From the NCBI RefSeq assembly GCF_040958095.1, contig NC_091195.1:19733679-19797678 (forward strand): 64,000 nucleotides of DNA, in the 5' to 3' direction. Within the stretch, counting starts at the first letter, position 1. Each line of letters starts with the position of its first letter. Source of the stretch: Procambarus clarkii (taxonomy: Eukaryota; Arthropoda; Malacostraca; Decapoda; Cambaridae). The position numbers and the translations under genes were made by a program. Below are positions 52,650-62,848 of the stretch, piece after piece. The notes under the pieces were generated by a model. It was not told where the DNA came from. It worked only from the letters and a program-made list of their open reading frames with translations, and made no database searches.

Positions 52650-54847
52650 AATAATAATAATAATAATAATTCAGATTCAGATTCAGATTCAGATGTTTAT
52701 TCAGGTAAGGTATATACATACAAGTGATGTTACATTAATGGATTGATATATAGATAGAGCTAGTACATACAATGCCTAAAGCCACTATTACGCAATGCGT
52801 TTCGGGCAAGAAAAACATTAATATCTAGAACTTAATACTAATTGAGCATAAAGAATAAAAGATGTTGAGAACAAATACAAATAAAGATAAAAAAAAAGGG
52901 GGAACATGACTGAAAAAGCAGCACAAATACAATAGGTTGACAAACAGTGTTGATTACAAAAAAGAAAAAAAAAAGAAAATAACAGACATGGGTTGACAAT
53001 AGAGGAGTGAGGTAGATTACAGGGAATTTATTAGGTAGTGTTTAGTTTTTATCTTAAACTGGTTGAGAGAGGGACAGTCTTTAACATGGTTGGGAAGGTC
53101 ATTCCACATTCTGGGCCCCTTGATTTGCAGAGCATTTCTAGTTTGATTAAGACGTACTCTAGGAATATCAAAACTGTATTTATTTCTGGTGTGGTGCTCA
53201 TGGGTTCTGTTACAACCTTCTATGAAGCTTTTAAGATCAGGATTGGCATTATAGTTTAGCGTTTTATATATGTATAATACACATGAGAGAATGTGCAGTG
53301 ACTTAATATCTAACATATTAAGAGATTTGAGTAGGGGTACCGAGTGATGTCTGGGGCCAGAGTTGGATATTGTTCTAATAGCGGCTTTGTGTTGGGTAAT
53401 TAGAGGACGTAAGTGATTTTGGGTAGTAGAACCCCAAGCACAAATACCATAGTTGAGATAAGGATAGATAAGGGAGTAATAGAGAGTCACTAGAGCAGGG
53501 CGTGGTACATAATATCTGATCTTAGAAAGAATGCCCACAGTTTTTGAAACTTTTTTTGATATATTTAGAATGTGTCCCTGGAAATTCAGCTTGTTGTCAA
53601 TGAGAATGCCAAGGAATTTGCCATCTAATTTGTTACAAATTTGGGTATTGTTTATTTTGAGATTTATAAGACTAGAGGATTTATTGCCAAACAGAATATA
53701 GAAGGTTTTGTCAATGTTAAGGGTGAGTTTGTTGGCAGTTAGCCAATGATGGACTTTATTTAGCTCAGTATTTACTGTGGCATTTAGAGCAAGAGGGTCA
53801 GGACTGGAGTAAATGAAGGTTGTGTCGTCAGCAAATAGAATTGGTTTGAGGTGTTGGGAGGCATTTGGAAGGTCATTAATGTAGATGAGAAAGAGGAGAG
53901 GGCCAAGTATGCTGCCCTGAGGAACACCAATGTTGATGGGTAGGGTGGGAGAAATTGTATTATTCACAGAAACATATTGGAGCCTGTCAGTAAGGTAGGA
54001 CTCGAGGTATTGTAGGGAGTGCCCTCTGACTCCATAATGATGTAATTTAAGAAGAAGGTTATGGTGGTTGACAGTATCAAAAGCTTTACGCAGGTCCACA
54101 AATAACCCAACAGGGAGCTCCTTTTTATCAAGGGCTGTATGAATCGAGTTAAGCATACTAATGAGTGCATCGTTAGTGCTTTTTTTGGGTCTGAAGCCAT
54201 ATTGGCAAGGGCTAAGTATATTGAGTTTGGCTAGATATGAGTAAAGCTGCTTGTATATAAGTTTTTCAAAAATTTTTGACAAGTTTGGCAGGATTGATAT
54301 AGGTCTGTAGTTGTTAACATCTGTGGGATCACCACATTTGTGGACAGGCGTTACTCTCGCTTTTTTTAGAATATCTGGAAAGGTTTGGAGTTCAAGTGAC
54401 TTGTTGAAGAGCAAAGCAATAGCAGGGGCTAAAGATCTGGAGGCTTTTTTGTATATTAAAGTTGGTATCTCCTCAAGGGCACCAGACTTGGTTTTAAGGG
54501 AAAGGATTATCTCATTGACGTCAGTGGAATTAATAGGCTTTAGGTACAGAGACTGTGGATAGTTACCTGTAAGATAGTCCTTAATGTCAGTACTGGAAGA
54601 TGGAATATCATTTGCAAGGGATGAACCAATGGAAGAGAAGAACCTATTGAACTCAATAGCAGAATCAGAGGCTGAAAGCTGACCATCGTTATTAGACAGG
54701 AGAGTCGGTTTGTTATTTAAAGATTTCTTTGATCCCAATATTTGTGAAATTGTGCTCCAAGTTTGTTTAATGTTGCTCTTTATTTGAGTAAATTTATCTT
54801 CGTAGTAATTAGTCGTAGTAATATTACTTCGTAGTAATAATAATTAT
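52650..54847 (-). mobile_element. LINE family 2 insertion, minus strand (unit 3)
   Basis: The 3' end is at the left: an (AAT)n run, then four 'attcag' units, 'gtttattcaggtaaggtata', 'tagagctagtacatacaatg' and 'cgcaatgcgtttcgggcaag'. The 5' end is ragged near 54816. Beyond it, 54799-54847 holds filler in which 'cttcgtagtaat' occurs twice. The expected right flank is absent, so the insertion coincides with a deletion. Confidence 0.9.
53017..54816 (-). CDS. Reverse transcriptase ORF2 of LINE family 2 (partial, uninterrupted)
   Basis: Open from the 5' truncation near 54816 (NYYEDKFTQIKSNIKQTWST) to the stop at 53017. Counted from the GSKK segment at 54735: NNYRPISILP about 141-150, GFRPKKSTND about 180-189, FVDLRKAFDT about 212-221, GVPQGSILGP about 270-279, FADDTTF about 301-307. 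The C-terminus HHTRNKYSFDIPRVRLNQTR and MWNDLPNHVKD is shared with LINE 1 in modified form. No RNase H. Endonuclease end missing. The intact frame suggests recent insertion. Confidence 0.9.
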   Translation of the reverse strand, partial: TTNYYEDKFTQIKSNIKQTWSTISQILGSKKSLNNKPTLLSNNDGQLSASDSAIEFNRFFSSIGSSLANDIPSSSTDIKDYLTGNYPQSLYLKPINSTDVNEIILSLKTKSGALEEIPTLIYKKASRSLAPAIALLFNKSLELQTFPDILKKARVTPVHKCGDPTDVNNYRPISILPNLSKIFEKLIYKQLYSYLAKLNILSPCQYGFRPKKSTNDALISMLNSIHTALDKKELPVGLFVDLRKAFDTVNHHNLLLKLHHYGVRGHSLQYLESYLTDRLQYVSVNNTISPTLPINIGVPQGSILGPLLFLIYINDLPNASQHLKPILFADDTTFIYSSPDPLALNATVNTELNKVHHWLTANKLTLNIDKTFYILFGNKSSSLINLKINNTQICNKLDGKFLGILIDNKLNFQGHILNISKKVSKTVGILSKIRYYVPRPALVTLYYSLIYPYLNYGICAWGSTTQNHLRPLITQHKAAIRTISNSGPRHHSVPLLKSLNMLDIKSLHILSCVLYIYKTLNYNANPDLKSFIEGCNRTHEHHTRNKYSFDIPRVRLNQTRNALQIKGPRMWNDLPNHVKDCPSLNQFKIKTKHYLINSL

Positions 54848-55061
54848 ACAATGTTCCCCCCTCTTTTACCTCTATTTTTATTTGTACTCAACGCATTTTT
54901 TTCTTTTTACCCATTAGTTTTAAGCTTTAGTCAGCAGTGTTTTTTCCTGCCCGAAACGCTTTGCGTAATAGTGGCTTTAGGCATTGTATGTACTAGCTCT
55001 ATCTATAAAGCCAACAAACTTTGTAAAATCTCTTTATGTATGTACCTTTGCCTAAATAAAA

Positions 55062-55112
<51 letters not shown>
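54848..55112 (+). mobile_element. 3' end of the older LINE 2 copy shared with unit 2
   Basis: From 'acaatgttcccccctctttt' it matches 48111-48346, ending in a longer (ATT)n of about 16 units, then the family U flank 'aattccaagatctgtgt'. It is what remains of the unit 2-type insertion after the deletion. Confidence 0.85.
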
Positions 55113-55237
55113 ATTCCAAGATCTGTGTACCGACCGCAGAATCAATAGCTTTGCAGGAATGTAAAAAACATAAATATTATGTATTCTCAGAACTCAACGT
55201 ACCTTCTTGTAAACAAATAAATACAAAATTAAGTTTT
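55113..55237. repeat. Family U 3' remnant (unit 3)
   Basis: Only the tail-proximal part remains: 'gtaccgaccgcagaatcaat', 'cagaactcaacgtacc' and 'cttgtaaacaaataaataca'. The rest was lost in the deletion. Confidence 0.75.
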
Positions 55238-55832
55238 AGTTTAGTTTAGTTCATTTATTATGCACCACATACCCATCTTGTGGGCGGTAGTGGAAAGGGT
55301 TACAGAGGCACATAATGGGCTCAGGGTCTGAACCTCACAATTCATTTAGCTAAGCAAGTTACAATCTTGATGAGCTAGTTACAAAATTCAGTATAAGTCG
55401 TCACATTATCAATGCGTTCGAGATCAACCACAAGTACAGTTTCTATATTAAGCAACTGACATGTGGAGAGCTAGTGTTACAATTGATATGTTTGTCCTGC
55501 ACACCGCCCCCCATCCAGTGGGCACCGGTGGATAGGTTACAATCACTTAGTTACTACCTACAGTTAGCAAACTGGGGATATTTGGCTAAAATTTCTGGTA
55601 GCAGATCATTTTGAATGAAATATTTACACATCGTTGGAACATTGGTTATAGAATTGTCTCTAAATTCCCATATCTTTTCGCACTCCATCACATAGGGACG
55701 GAGGGTGTGCGAATAATTTTGTTGACACAGTTTACATTTGGTCAAGTCTACATCAGCAGATAATGAGAATTCCCAGAGATACTTGTAACCGAGTCTAAGC
55801 CGAGCAGTAGTAACATCTAGAAGTAAATAAAT
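55238..55832 (-). pseudogene. LINE family R C-terminus (unit 3)
   Basis: 55745-55554 encodes the same 63 residues as 39925-40116. Confidence 0.8.
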
Positions 55833-56741
55833 TTATTTTTTACCTTTTTAATTTAAAGAAAACGATGTTATTATTCATTTTCTTTAAAGAGTAAGGAGGA
55901 GAGACCATTTCATAATTTTACATATATTATAATACATTTTAAATTTAATCTAAAAAAATTAGATGGAATATGGGAAAAATTCTGGTAACGTATAAGTATG
56001 AGTCTGAAATAAGACGTAAACTGTGTGATAAATTATATTTTTATATTATTAACAGACTTAGGAATACACAGCAATGTGTTGCTACCCTATTCTATATGAT
56101 AGATTACACAGCGTAGATAAAAACAACACCCTTTAAGTTCATCTAATATCTCACAGGATAGTTAGTCATACATGGAATCAGGGAAGAAAATACCAGCATC
56201 AATACAATGATAATCAACATTTAACTAAAAATTAGGTGAGAACGTATAATGTAAGGCTGATGTATTAGCCCCCACTAGCAAAATCTGGGTACAGCACATG
56301 AATATCTTCAAATATTCCTGAGTGTATGAAGTAATTACAGAGCTCAAAGGTATTCATGCCATTTGATATGCTTATAATGACGGAAATTTCCAAGAGACAT
56401 ATGGACAGTCCAAAAATTGAGTGGAAGCAAGGCACTCATAAAATATGTAAACTGGTATAAAAATGTTGTATATATTTAATTTCATATTAGAACAATTGTT
56501 AATGTTATAAAGAATACAGAAAAACATTAAAATAAGAATTTTTATTAAATAATTTATACGTTTTTGCATACTATTTTTCAACATTAAAAAAAAGTAAAAC
56601 CTTTTTTAATTGAATACTTGCTGAAATTTTTCTCAACGTTGAAATGGTAAATCAAAAATCAATATATTTTTGCAGTAGTAAAATTACTACTAATATTGCC
56701 CGTAAATTAAATTTATTCAATATGTAGAGTACAGCAGTTTA
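55833..56741. repeat. Parent-repeat segment with LINE S 3' end (unit 3)
   Basis: Counterpart of 49065-49974, sharing 'gtaaactggtataaaaatgt' with unit 2 rather than unit 1. Confidence 0.65.
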
Positions 56742-57962
56742 TATAGACGTGGAGCATGCCATGTAGACCTAGAGCATGCCATGTAGACCTAGAGCATGCC
56801 ATGTAGACCTAGAGCATGCCATGTAGACGTGGAGCATGCCATGTAGACCTAGAGCATGCCATGTAGACGTGGAGCATGCCATGTAGACCTAGAGCATGCC
56901 ATGTAGACGTGGAGCATGACATGTAGACGTGGAGCATGTCATGTAGACGTGGAGCATGCCATGCAGACGTGGAGCATGCCATGTAGACGTGGAGCATGCC
57001 ATGTAGACGTGGAGTATGCCATGTAGACGTGGAGCATGCCATGTAGACGTGGAGCATGCCATGTAGACGTGGAGCATGCCATGCAGACGTGGAGCATGCC
57101 ATGTAGACGTGGAGCATGCCATGTAGACGTGGAGTATGCCATGTAGACGTGGAGCATGCCATGTAGACGTGGAGCATGACATGTAGACGTGGAGCATGTC
57201 ATGTAGACGTGGAGCATGCCATGCAGACGTGGAGCATGCCATGTAGACGTGGAGCATGCCATGTAGACGTGGAGCATGCCATGTAGACGTGGAGCATGTC
57301 ATGTAGACGTGGAGCATGCCATGCAGACGTGGAGCATGCCATGTAGACGTGGAGCATGCCATGTAGACGTGGAGTATGCCATGTAGACGTGGAGCATGCC
57401 ATGCAGACGTGGAGCATGACATGTAGACGTGGAGCATGTCATGTAGACGTGGAGCATGCCATGCAGACGTGGAGCATGCCATGTAGACGTGGAGCATGCC
57501 ATGTAGACGTGGAGTATGCCATGTAGACGTGGAGCATGCCATGTAGACGTGGAGCATGCCATGTAGACGTGGAGTATGCCATGTAGACGTGGAGCATGCC
57601 ATGTAGACGTGGAGCATGACATGTAGACGTGGAGTATGCCATGTAGACGTGGAGCATGCCATGTAGACGTGGAGCATGCCATGTAGACATGGAGTATGCC
57701 ATGTAGACGTGGAGCATGCCATGTAGACGTGGAGCATGTCATGTAGACGTGGAGCATGCCATGCAGACGTGGAGCATGCCATGTAGACGTGGAGCATGCC
57801 ATGTAGACGTGGAGCATGCCATGTAGACGTGGAGCATGACATGTAGACGTGGAGCATGCCATGTAGACGTGGAGCATGCCATGTAGACATGGAGCATGCC
57901 ATGTAGACGTGGAGCATGCCATGTAGACGTGGAGCATGCCATGTAGACGTGGAGCATGCCAT
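56742..57962. repeat. Minisatellite M20, array B unit 3 (about 61 copies)
   Basis: The longest M20 array. 'gtagacctag' units are confined to 56763-56895. A marker trio 'gagcatgac', then 'gagcatgtc', then 'gccatgcagacg' recurs starting near 56911, 57171 and 57411, giving a higher-order period of 240-260 bp. Confidence 0.97.
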
Positions 57963-59012
57963 GTGGAATCGAGAATGATAACAAACTAGGAAGCGTTTGG
58001 TGCGAATGGAAGCCCGAAACGCATTGCGTAATAGTGGCTTTAGGCATTGTATGTACTAGCTCTATCTATATATCAATCCATTAATGTAACATCACTTGTA
58101 TGTATATACCTTACCTGAATAAACATCTGAATCTGAATCTGAATCGGAAGGGCTGAAAGTGTAGTGCGGTTTGTGTGTTGTTTAAGGAATGGAGATGTTT
58201 GCTGCATGGATGATTTTGTCTTGTATGTTGTGTGCTCGTGCGTCACTGTCAATGTGATGTTTGTCATTGTATTCATAAGGTCAGTGTTATTTATATGTTT
58301 CTTGAACATGTCCCAATTTGCACTATGGTATGAGAATTGAGAAGTGCTGGGGATGAGAATAGGATTGATAGAGACTGTGAGAATTAAGTGGATATGATCA
58401 GAGCCCGTAATGGGTCCTGATGAAATGTAGTGTTGTAGGTTGTTGCCATGTCTGTTGGTGATTATGAGATCAGGTCTGCCAGAACCTGTATGAATGAAGC
58501 AAGTTGGGAAGTCCGGGCCAAGGAAGAATAGATGTTTTTGGATGTATATTTAGTGAAGCTATTGACCATGCATCATTTGTGGTATTGTGGTGGAATGTAG
58601 GGTGTTGTGCATTGAGGTCTGCAAGCAAGAAAACAGGCAAGTGAGTGCGGTAGAAGAGAGTGTGGTGATGTCTTGCATGGGGATGCCAGTGTTAGGACGT
58701 TTGTAGGTCGTGCAGATGATGAGAGGACCCATTTGTGTGTGAACTTTTATGGTTAGAAAGTGTTTGTGAAGACAATGAGTGTGTAAAAGTTCGTGTTTAT
58801 ATGAAGAACACATGAGTATTGCAACTCCTTCATGTGCTTTATCAGGTGACTATTAAGAGGAGTAACCATAATGTTTGATTTTATGTGAGTTCGTAATGTA
58901 TTCGCTATTATATATATAGCACATAATAGCACATCAGGTCTCTGGACCTCAATAAAATCTGACATCATGTGTCTAATAGAGAAATATGCCCGCACATTGA
59001 ATTGGATAATCT
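57963..59012 (-). pseudogene. LINE N ORF2 endonuclease (unit 4)
   Basis: Counterpart of 50588-51482, interrupted by a LINE tail insertion at 58013-58145. Retains 'gtgagtgcggtagaag', which unit 3 lacks. Confidence 0.75.
58013..58145 (+). mobile_element. 133-bp LINE family 2 3'-end insertion (unit 4)
   Basis: Flanked by ggaag at 58008-58012 and 58146-58150; absent from the other units. Starts 'cccgaaacgcattgcgtaat' and ends in three 'ctgaat' repeats, the tail type of the LINE at 52650. Confidence 0.9.
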
Positions 59013-59652
59013 TTATGAATTTTGAGATTTGGATGAGGTGCTGGTGGGATTTTGTACATGTACATGATGAACATGAGGATGACGTGATTCAATGACTTTG
59101 ACAGTTACTGAGGAGGGTGCGTCTTGGAGGAGGGAGGGATGAGTAATGGGAGGTTTACAGCGGGAAGTGGGAGATAGACAACGAGTTATTAAATGAGCTC
59201 GGGTGACGTTAAGAGTTACAGACGGAATAACTGGAGCTGGTGGGAGATGAAAGGTGGCAAAAGGTGTGTTGACAGGGGCCAAGTGGGAAGTATCGGAAGT
59301 TGTAGTGTTTGACGTGAGATTGGAAGTGGAGGAGACGATGTTGGGAGAAGGTGAGAGTACATGGGACATTGGTGGGTCAGTTTGGGATAGTCCAGGGTCT
59401 GCAGTCTGGTCAGTGGTTCCGTTTTCTGTATCAGTCAGGATTGGGTTGGTTGGAGGTTCTGGGGGAACTATAGTATTTTCCTCAGCTGCAGTCGTAGTGT
59501 TTTGTGGAGTGAGGACTGTAGGTGAGAATGGAACATAGCGCAAGGGCTGAGGAGGAAGGACAGAGACACTAGGAAGACTGTTGTGAGTGAGAAAAATAGG
59601 AAGACAGTCAGCAAAGTTACGACCATCATCCTTGGCCTTCAGGTAAGCAGCT
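59013..59652 (-). pseudogene. LINE N ORF1, C-terminal part (unit 4)
   Basis: From about 59543 down it reads RYVPFSPTVLTPQNTTTAAE to SSKSQNS and stop. The upstream part is interrupted by the insertion at 59653; the remainder is at 60026-60300. Confidence 0.7.
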
Positions 59653-60025
59653 GAAATTGAAATTGAAATTTAAATAAGTTTATTGAGGTAAAATACACAC
59701 AAAGGGATGAGGTAGCTCAAGCTATTCTCACCCCATTCAGTACAACGTGTTAATGCATACATAGACACACATCACAAATATACATATTACCAAACATTCT
59801 GACAGATAAACATATACATTTCCTCCTTCACAAGTAGTATGTTATCAGACCTACACACAAATACTTTTATGACCTAGGTATTCTGTAATGAAAATTTGCA
59901 AAAGACATGCAGATAATTCAACAAAATATTACACTCTTGGTGCAAAATTCTTATATCTCTCAAGAATATCATCAATCTTTCCGTTGTGACATATCCAGGC
60001 TATTTGTTCAGGAACAGTCCTTATC
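59653..60025 (-). mobile_element. LINE 3'-end insertion with 14-bp target-site duplication
   Basis: tcaggtaagcagct at 59639-59652 and 60026-60039. On the minus strand it ends 'cctcaataaacttatttaaa' plus (TTTCAA)n-like repeats, the same family as 7344-7420. 5'-truncated; no ORF motif recognised. Private to unit 4. Confidence 0.9.
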
Positions 60026-60300
60026 TCAGGTAAGCAGCTTGTACACAGTAATCATTCATATGAAAGGTTCTGAAGAGGAGAATAAGGTGGGGGTGGTGGG
60101 AGAGGGAAGAAAGCTGGAGAGGATTAGTTTGTTGTGCAGCAGTATGGTGGTGATGTTGCTGGTGAGGGGAAGCATTTAGGACACTGGCATAGGACATGGA
60201 GTTGGCTAATGCTGTTTGGTGATGGGATGGGTTTTGGGAGGTTGAGGAAGACTGAGGGTGTGCATGAGTGCAAGGTTGGTTAGAACGAAGATTTTTCAGA
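60026..60300 (-). pseudogene. LINE N ORF1, N-terminal part (unit 4)
   Basis: Contains the ORF1 start region, with 'gcatttaggacactgg' in place of 'gcattagggacactgg', which shifts the frame near 60175. Confidence 0.65.
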
Positions 60301-60320
60301 GTTAGTTTTCTTAGCTGGCA

Positions 60321-60354
60321 ACATTTATCAACTGCTGAATGAGTTGATAAATGT
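60321..60354. repeat. Perfect 13-bp hairpin (unit 4)
   Basis: Identical to 38183-38216. Confidence 0.9.
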
Positions 60355-60357
60355 CGA

Positions 60358-60548
60358 ATTCCTGATCCCGCCCAGGATGCGACCCTACAACAAGCTGACT
60401 AATTCATTGGTACCTACTTACTGCTAGATGAACAGCGGCATTAGGTGAAAGACAATGTGCCCAGCCATTTCAGTCCCACCCGGGATTCGAACCCCAAATT
60501 CTTCATTGTGCATCGAAAACGAACCCGACTGTACTACCAAGGCCTTGG
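60358..60548 (-). mobile_element. Type 3 SINE (unit 4)
   Basis: Counterpart of 38220-38410. Confidence 0.8.
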
Positions 60549-60569
60549 ATAGTGACAGAGGTGATTACA

Positions 60570-60704
60570 AATATTACTCCCTCATCTCATCACAATCGAC
60601 TTGATAATGGTCCAAGACGGACCGAAACGTCGTCGTCTTTTCATCTTCTAGTGTGTGGTTGGTCAACATTCTTCAGCCCCGTTATTGTGAATCATCGTCG
60701 GCAT
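60570..60704 (+). mobile_element. 110-140-bp dispersed element with 9-bp target-site duplication (unit 4)
   Basis: Perfect gtgattaca at 60561-60569 and 60705-60713. The insert of 135 bp starts 'aatattactccctcatctca' and ends 'atcatcgtcggcat'. Confidence 0.85.
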
Positions 60705-60802
60705 GTGATTACACTGGTTAAGATATATGTCTTAAGTACTAATATTGGGGAAGTGGGTAGTACAAGATGCAGTGTGAGTTTGTAGCACACTGTGTCAAAG
60801 GT

Positions 60803-61040
60803 TATCTTGAGATGATTTCGGGGCTCAGTGACCTCGCGGCCCGGTACTCGACCAGGCCTCCTTTTTGTTACACATCCCCAGGAAGCAGCCCGTAGCAGCT
60901 GTCTAACGCCCAGGTACCTATTTTCTGCTAGGTAAACCGGGGCATGAGGGTGAAAGAAACTCTGCCCATTTGTGCCGGGGAGCGAACCTGGAACCTCAGG
61001 ACTACGAATCCAAAGCGCTGTCCATTCAGCTGTCAGGCCC
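60803..61040 (-). mobile_element. Type 1 SINE, complete head (unit 4)
   Basis: In minus sense: 'ggcctgacagctgaatggac' (A box), 'agcgctttggattcgtagtc', 'aggttcgctccccgg' (B box), then the type 1 body and 'tctcaagataacc'. Units 1 and 2 have lost part of this head. Confidence 0.85.
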
Positions 61041-61044
61041 CCTT

Positions 61045-61100
61045 ACTCTAGGTATATTTTAAAGTATATCTTAAAGGTATACCTTACCTTAAGATATACT
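61045..61100. repeat. Cluster of AAGGTATACCTT-like palindromes (unit 4)
   Basis: Degenerate counterpart of 38892-38942. Confidence 0.7.
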
Positions 61101-61132
61101 CTATTCTGAACTATGAATTCAAATTGAAATAG

Positions 61133-61692
61133 TGCCCGTGGCTCCGTGGTAAAACACTCGCCCGGCGTTTCGCAAGCCCTTTGGCCTGAGTTCGTATCCT
61201 GGCTGGGGAGAATTGACTCAATGCCAATCCTTAACTGTAGCCTCTGTTCACTCAGCAGTGAATGGGTACCTGGTTGTTAAACGAATTGGCGGGTCGTATT
61301 CCAGGAATAATTAGGATTAAGAACCTGCCCGAAATGCTATGCTTATCTTGAAGTTATCTTGAGATGATTTCGGGGCTTTAGTGTACCCGCGGCCCGGTCC
61401 TCGACCAGGCCTCCACCCCCAGGAAGCAGCCCGTGACAGCTGACTAACACCCAGGTACCTATTTTACTGCTAGGTATCAGGGGCATAGGGTGAAAGAAGC
61501 TCTGCCTATTGTTACTCGCCGGCGCCCGGGATCGAATCCGGGACCAAAGGATTACAAGTCCAGTGTGCTGTCCGCTCAGCCGACCGGCTCCCAGCTGTAC
61601 AAGACATACGTACGTATGTACTAGACGTACGCCAAGCTGTACGCCCGGCTATACAAGAATGTAAGAACTTTTGCATATATAAATAAATAAAA
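61133..61692 (+). mobile_element. Type 2 SINE split by another SINE
   Basis: Head and body at 61133-61345 ('gtggctccgtggtaaaacac', 'cttaactgtagcctctgttc', 'gaacctgcccgaaatgctat'). The tail resumes near 61650 ('atacaagaatgtaagaactt' and 'tatataaataaataaa'), after the minus SINE and about 55 bp containing repeated 'gtacg' and 'gctgtac' strings. Confidence 0.75.
61346..61591 (-). mobile_element. Type 1 SINE, full length (unit 4)
   Basis: In minus sense: 'gggagccggtcggctgagcg' head, 'cccggattcgatcccgggcg' B-box arm, body and 'cttgaagttatcttgag' (reverse) tail. Private to unit 4. No clean target-site duplication is visible. Confidence 0.85.
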
Positions 61693-61699
61693 ATATATA

Positions 61700-62178
61700 C
61701 ATTTTTGTAAACCATTTTTCCTGAGCTTCTCTGTCAACATTTTCCACCACACGGGGTTGAACACTGCCATCATTAGTGGATAGTTTAATGGCCTGAGACT
61801 CTTCCATCCGTGATACACCATCCTCTTCCTTACTTTCTTCCCCTCCGTATTATTCCTCACTACACACCCCTCTACACTCACCAGTACACTCCCCACTTCA
61901 CTACCCACTACACTCCCCTCTACACTCACTAGTACATTCCCCACTTCACTACCCACTACACTCCCCTCTACACTCACCAGTACATTCCCCACTTCACTAC
62001 CCACTACACTCCCCTCTACACTCACCAGTACATTCCCCACTTCACTACCCACTACACTCCATATGTTTGCCATAGCTAATTTTTCAGGAGCTTTAATCCT
62101 CTTGTCCAACTTTTTAAGTAATTCCAAGATCTGTGTACCGACCGCAGAATTAATAGCTTTGCAGGAATGTAAAAACAC
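61700..62178 (-). CDS. Unidentified repeated ORF (family U), longest copy (about 160-185 aa)
   Basis: From 62178: MFLHSCKAINSAVGTQILEL, LKKLDKRIKAPEKLAMANIW, then four 16-residue repeats of the type VVGSEVGNVLVSVEGS, then CVVRNNTEGKKVRKRMVYHG, WKSLRPLNYPLMMAVFNPVW and WKMLTEKLRKNGLQK. The whole is one frame, unlike the copies at 25595, 39200 and 46765. No signal peptide, membrane segment or known motif. The 3' end of the frame runs into the SINE tail. A tail ((AAAT)n after 'cgtaccttcttgtaaa') on the opposite strand leaves the direction of the original transcript open. Confidence 0.45.
61870..62061. repeat. 48-bp tandem repeat, 4 copies, inside family U ORF
   Basis: The unit starts 'ctctacactcaccagtacat' and is exactly 48 bp, 16 codons, so copy changes keep the frame. 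Units 1 and 2 of array B have about one copy. Confidence 0.95.
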
Positions 62179-62261
62179 AAATATTATGTATTCTCAGAAC
62201 TCAACGTACCTTCTTGTAAACAAATAAATAAATAAATAAATACAAAATTATGTTTTAGTTT

Positions 62262-62848
62262 AGTTTAGTTCATTTATTATGCACCCCATACTCATCTTGT
62301 GGGCGGTAGTGGAAAGGGTTACAGAGGCACATAATGGGCTCAGGGACTGAACCCCACAATTCATTTAGCTAAGCAAGTTACAATCTTGATGAGCTAGTTA
62401 CAAAATTCAGTATAACTCGTTACATCATCAATGGGTTCGAGATCGATCACAAGTAGAGGTTCTAAATTAAGCAACTGACATGTGGAGAGCTAGTGTCACA
62501 ATTGATATGTTTGTCCTGCACACCGCCCCCCATCCAGTGGGCAGCGGTGGATAGGTTACAATCACTTAGTTACTACCTACAGTTAGCAAACTGGGGATAT
62601 TTGGCTAAAATTTCTGGTAGCAGATCATTTTGAATGAAATATTTACACATCGTTGGAACATTGGTTATAGAATTGTTTCTGAATTCCCATATCTTTTCGC
62701 ACTCCATCACTTAGTGACGAAGGGTGTGCGAATAATTTTGTTGACACAGTTTACATTTGGTCAGGTCTACATCAGCAGATAACGAGAATTCCCAGAGATA
62801 CTTGTAACCGAGTCTAAGCCGAGCAGTAGTAACGTCTAGAAGTCAATA
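62262..62848 (-). pseudogene. LINE family R C-terminus (unit 4)
   Basis: Counterpart of 39606-40195. In minus sense the Cys/His region has a stop where 'cacttagtgacgaaggg' replaces 'cacatagggacggaggg', so this copy is broken. Confidence 0.75.

Larger units (their letters stand above)
50588..57962. repeat. Array B, tandem unit 3 (about 7.4 kb)
   Basis: The core with a minus-strand LINE 2 at 52650-54847 in place of about 2.1 kb, and the 3' end of the same LINE 2 copy as in unit 2 (54848-55112). It ends in the longest M20 array. Confidence 0.85.

Noticed and set aside
54799..55112. Twin priming (one LINE with an inverted 5' part) in unit 3
   Set aside because: The minus-strand part contains its own 3' UTR and tail of a different type ('attcag' repeats), so it is a separate insertion, and the + part matches the older insertion in unit 2.
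56889..57962. A 357-codon minus ORF and many shorter ones over the M20 arrays (18026, 27104, 41247, 49956)
   Set aside because: A 20-bp unit read in three frames gives a 60-bp coding period (HVYMACSTSTWHAPRLHGML) with no stop. No non-repeat domain.
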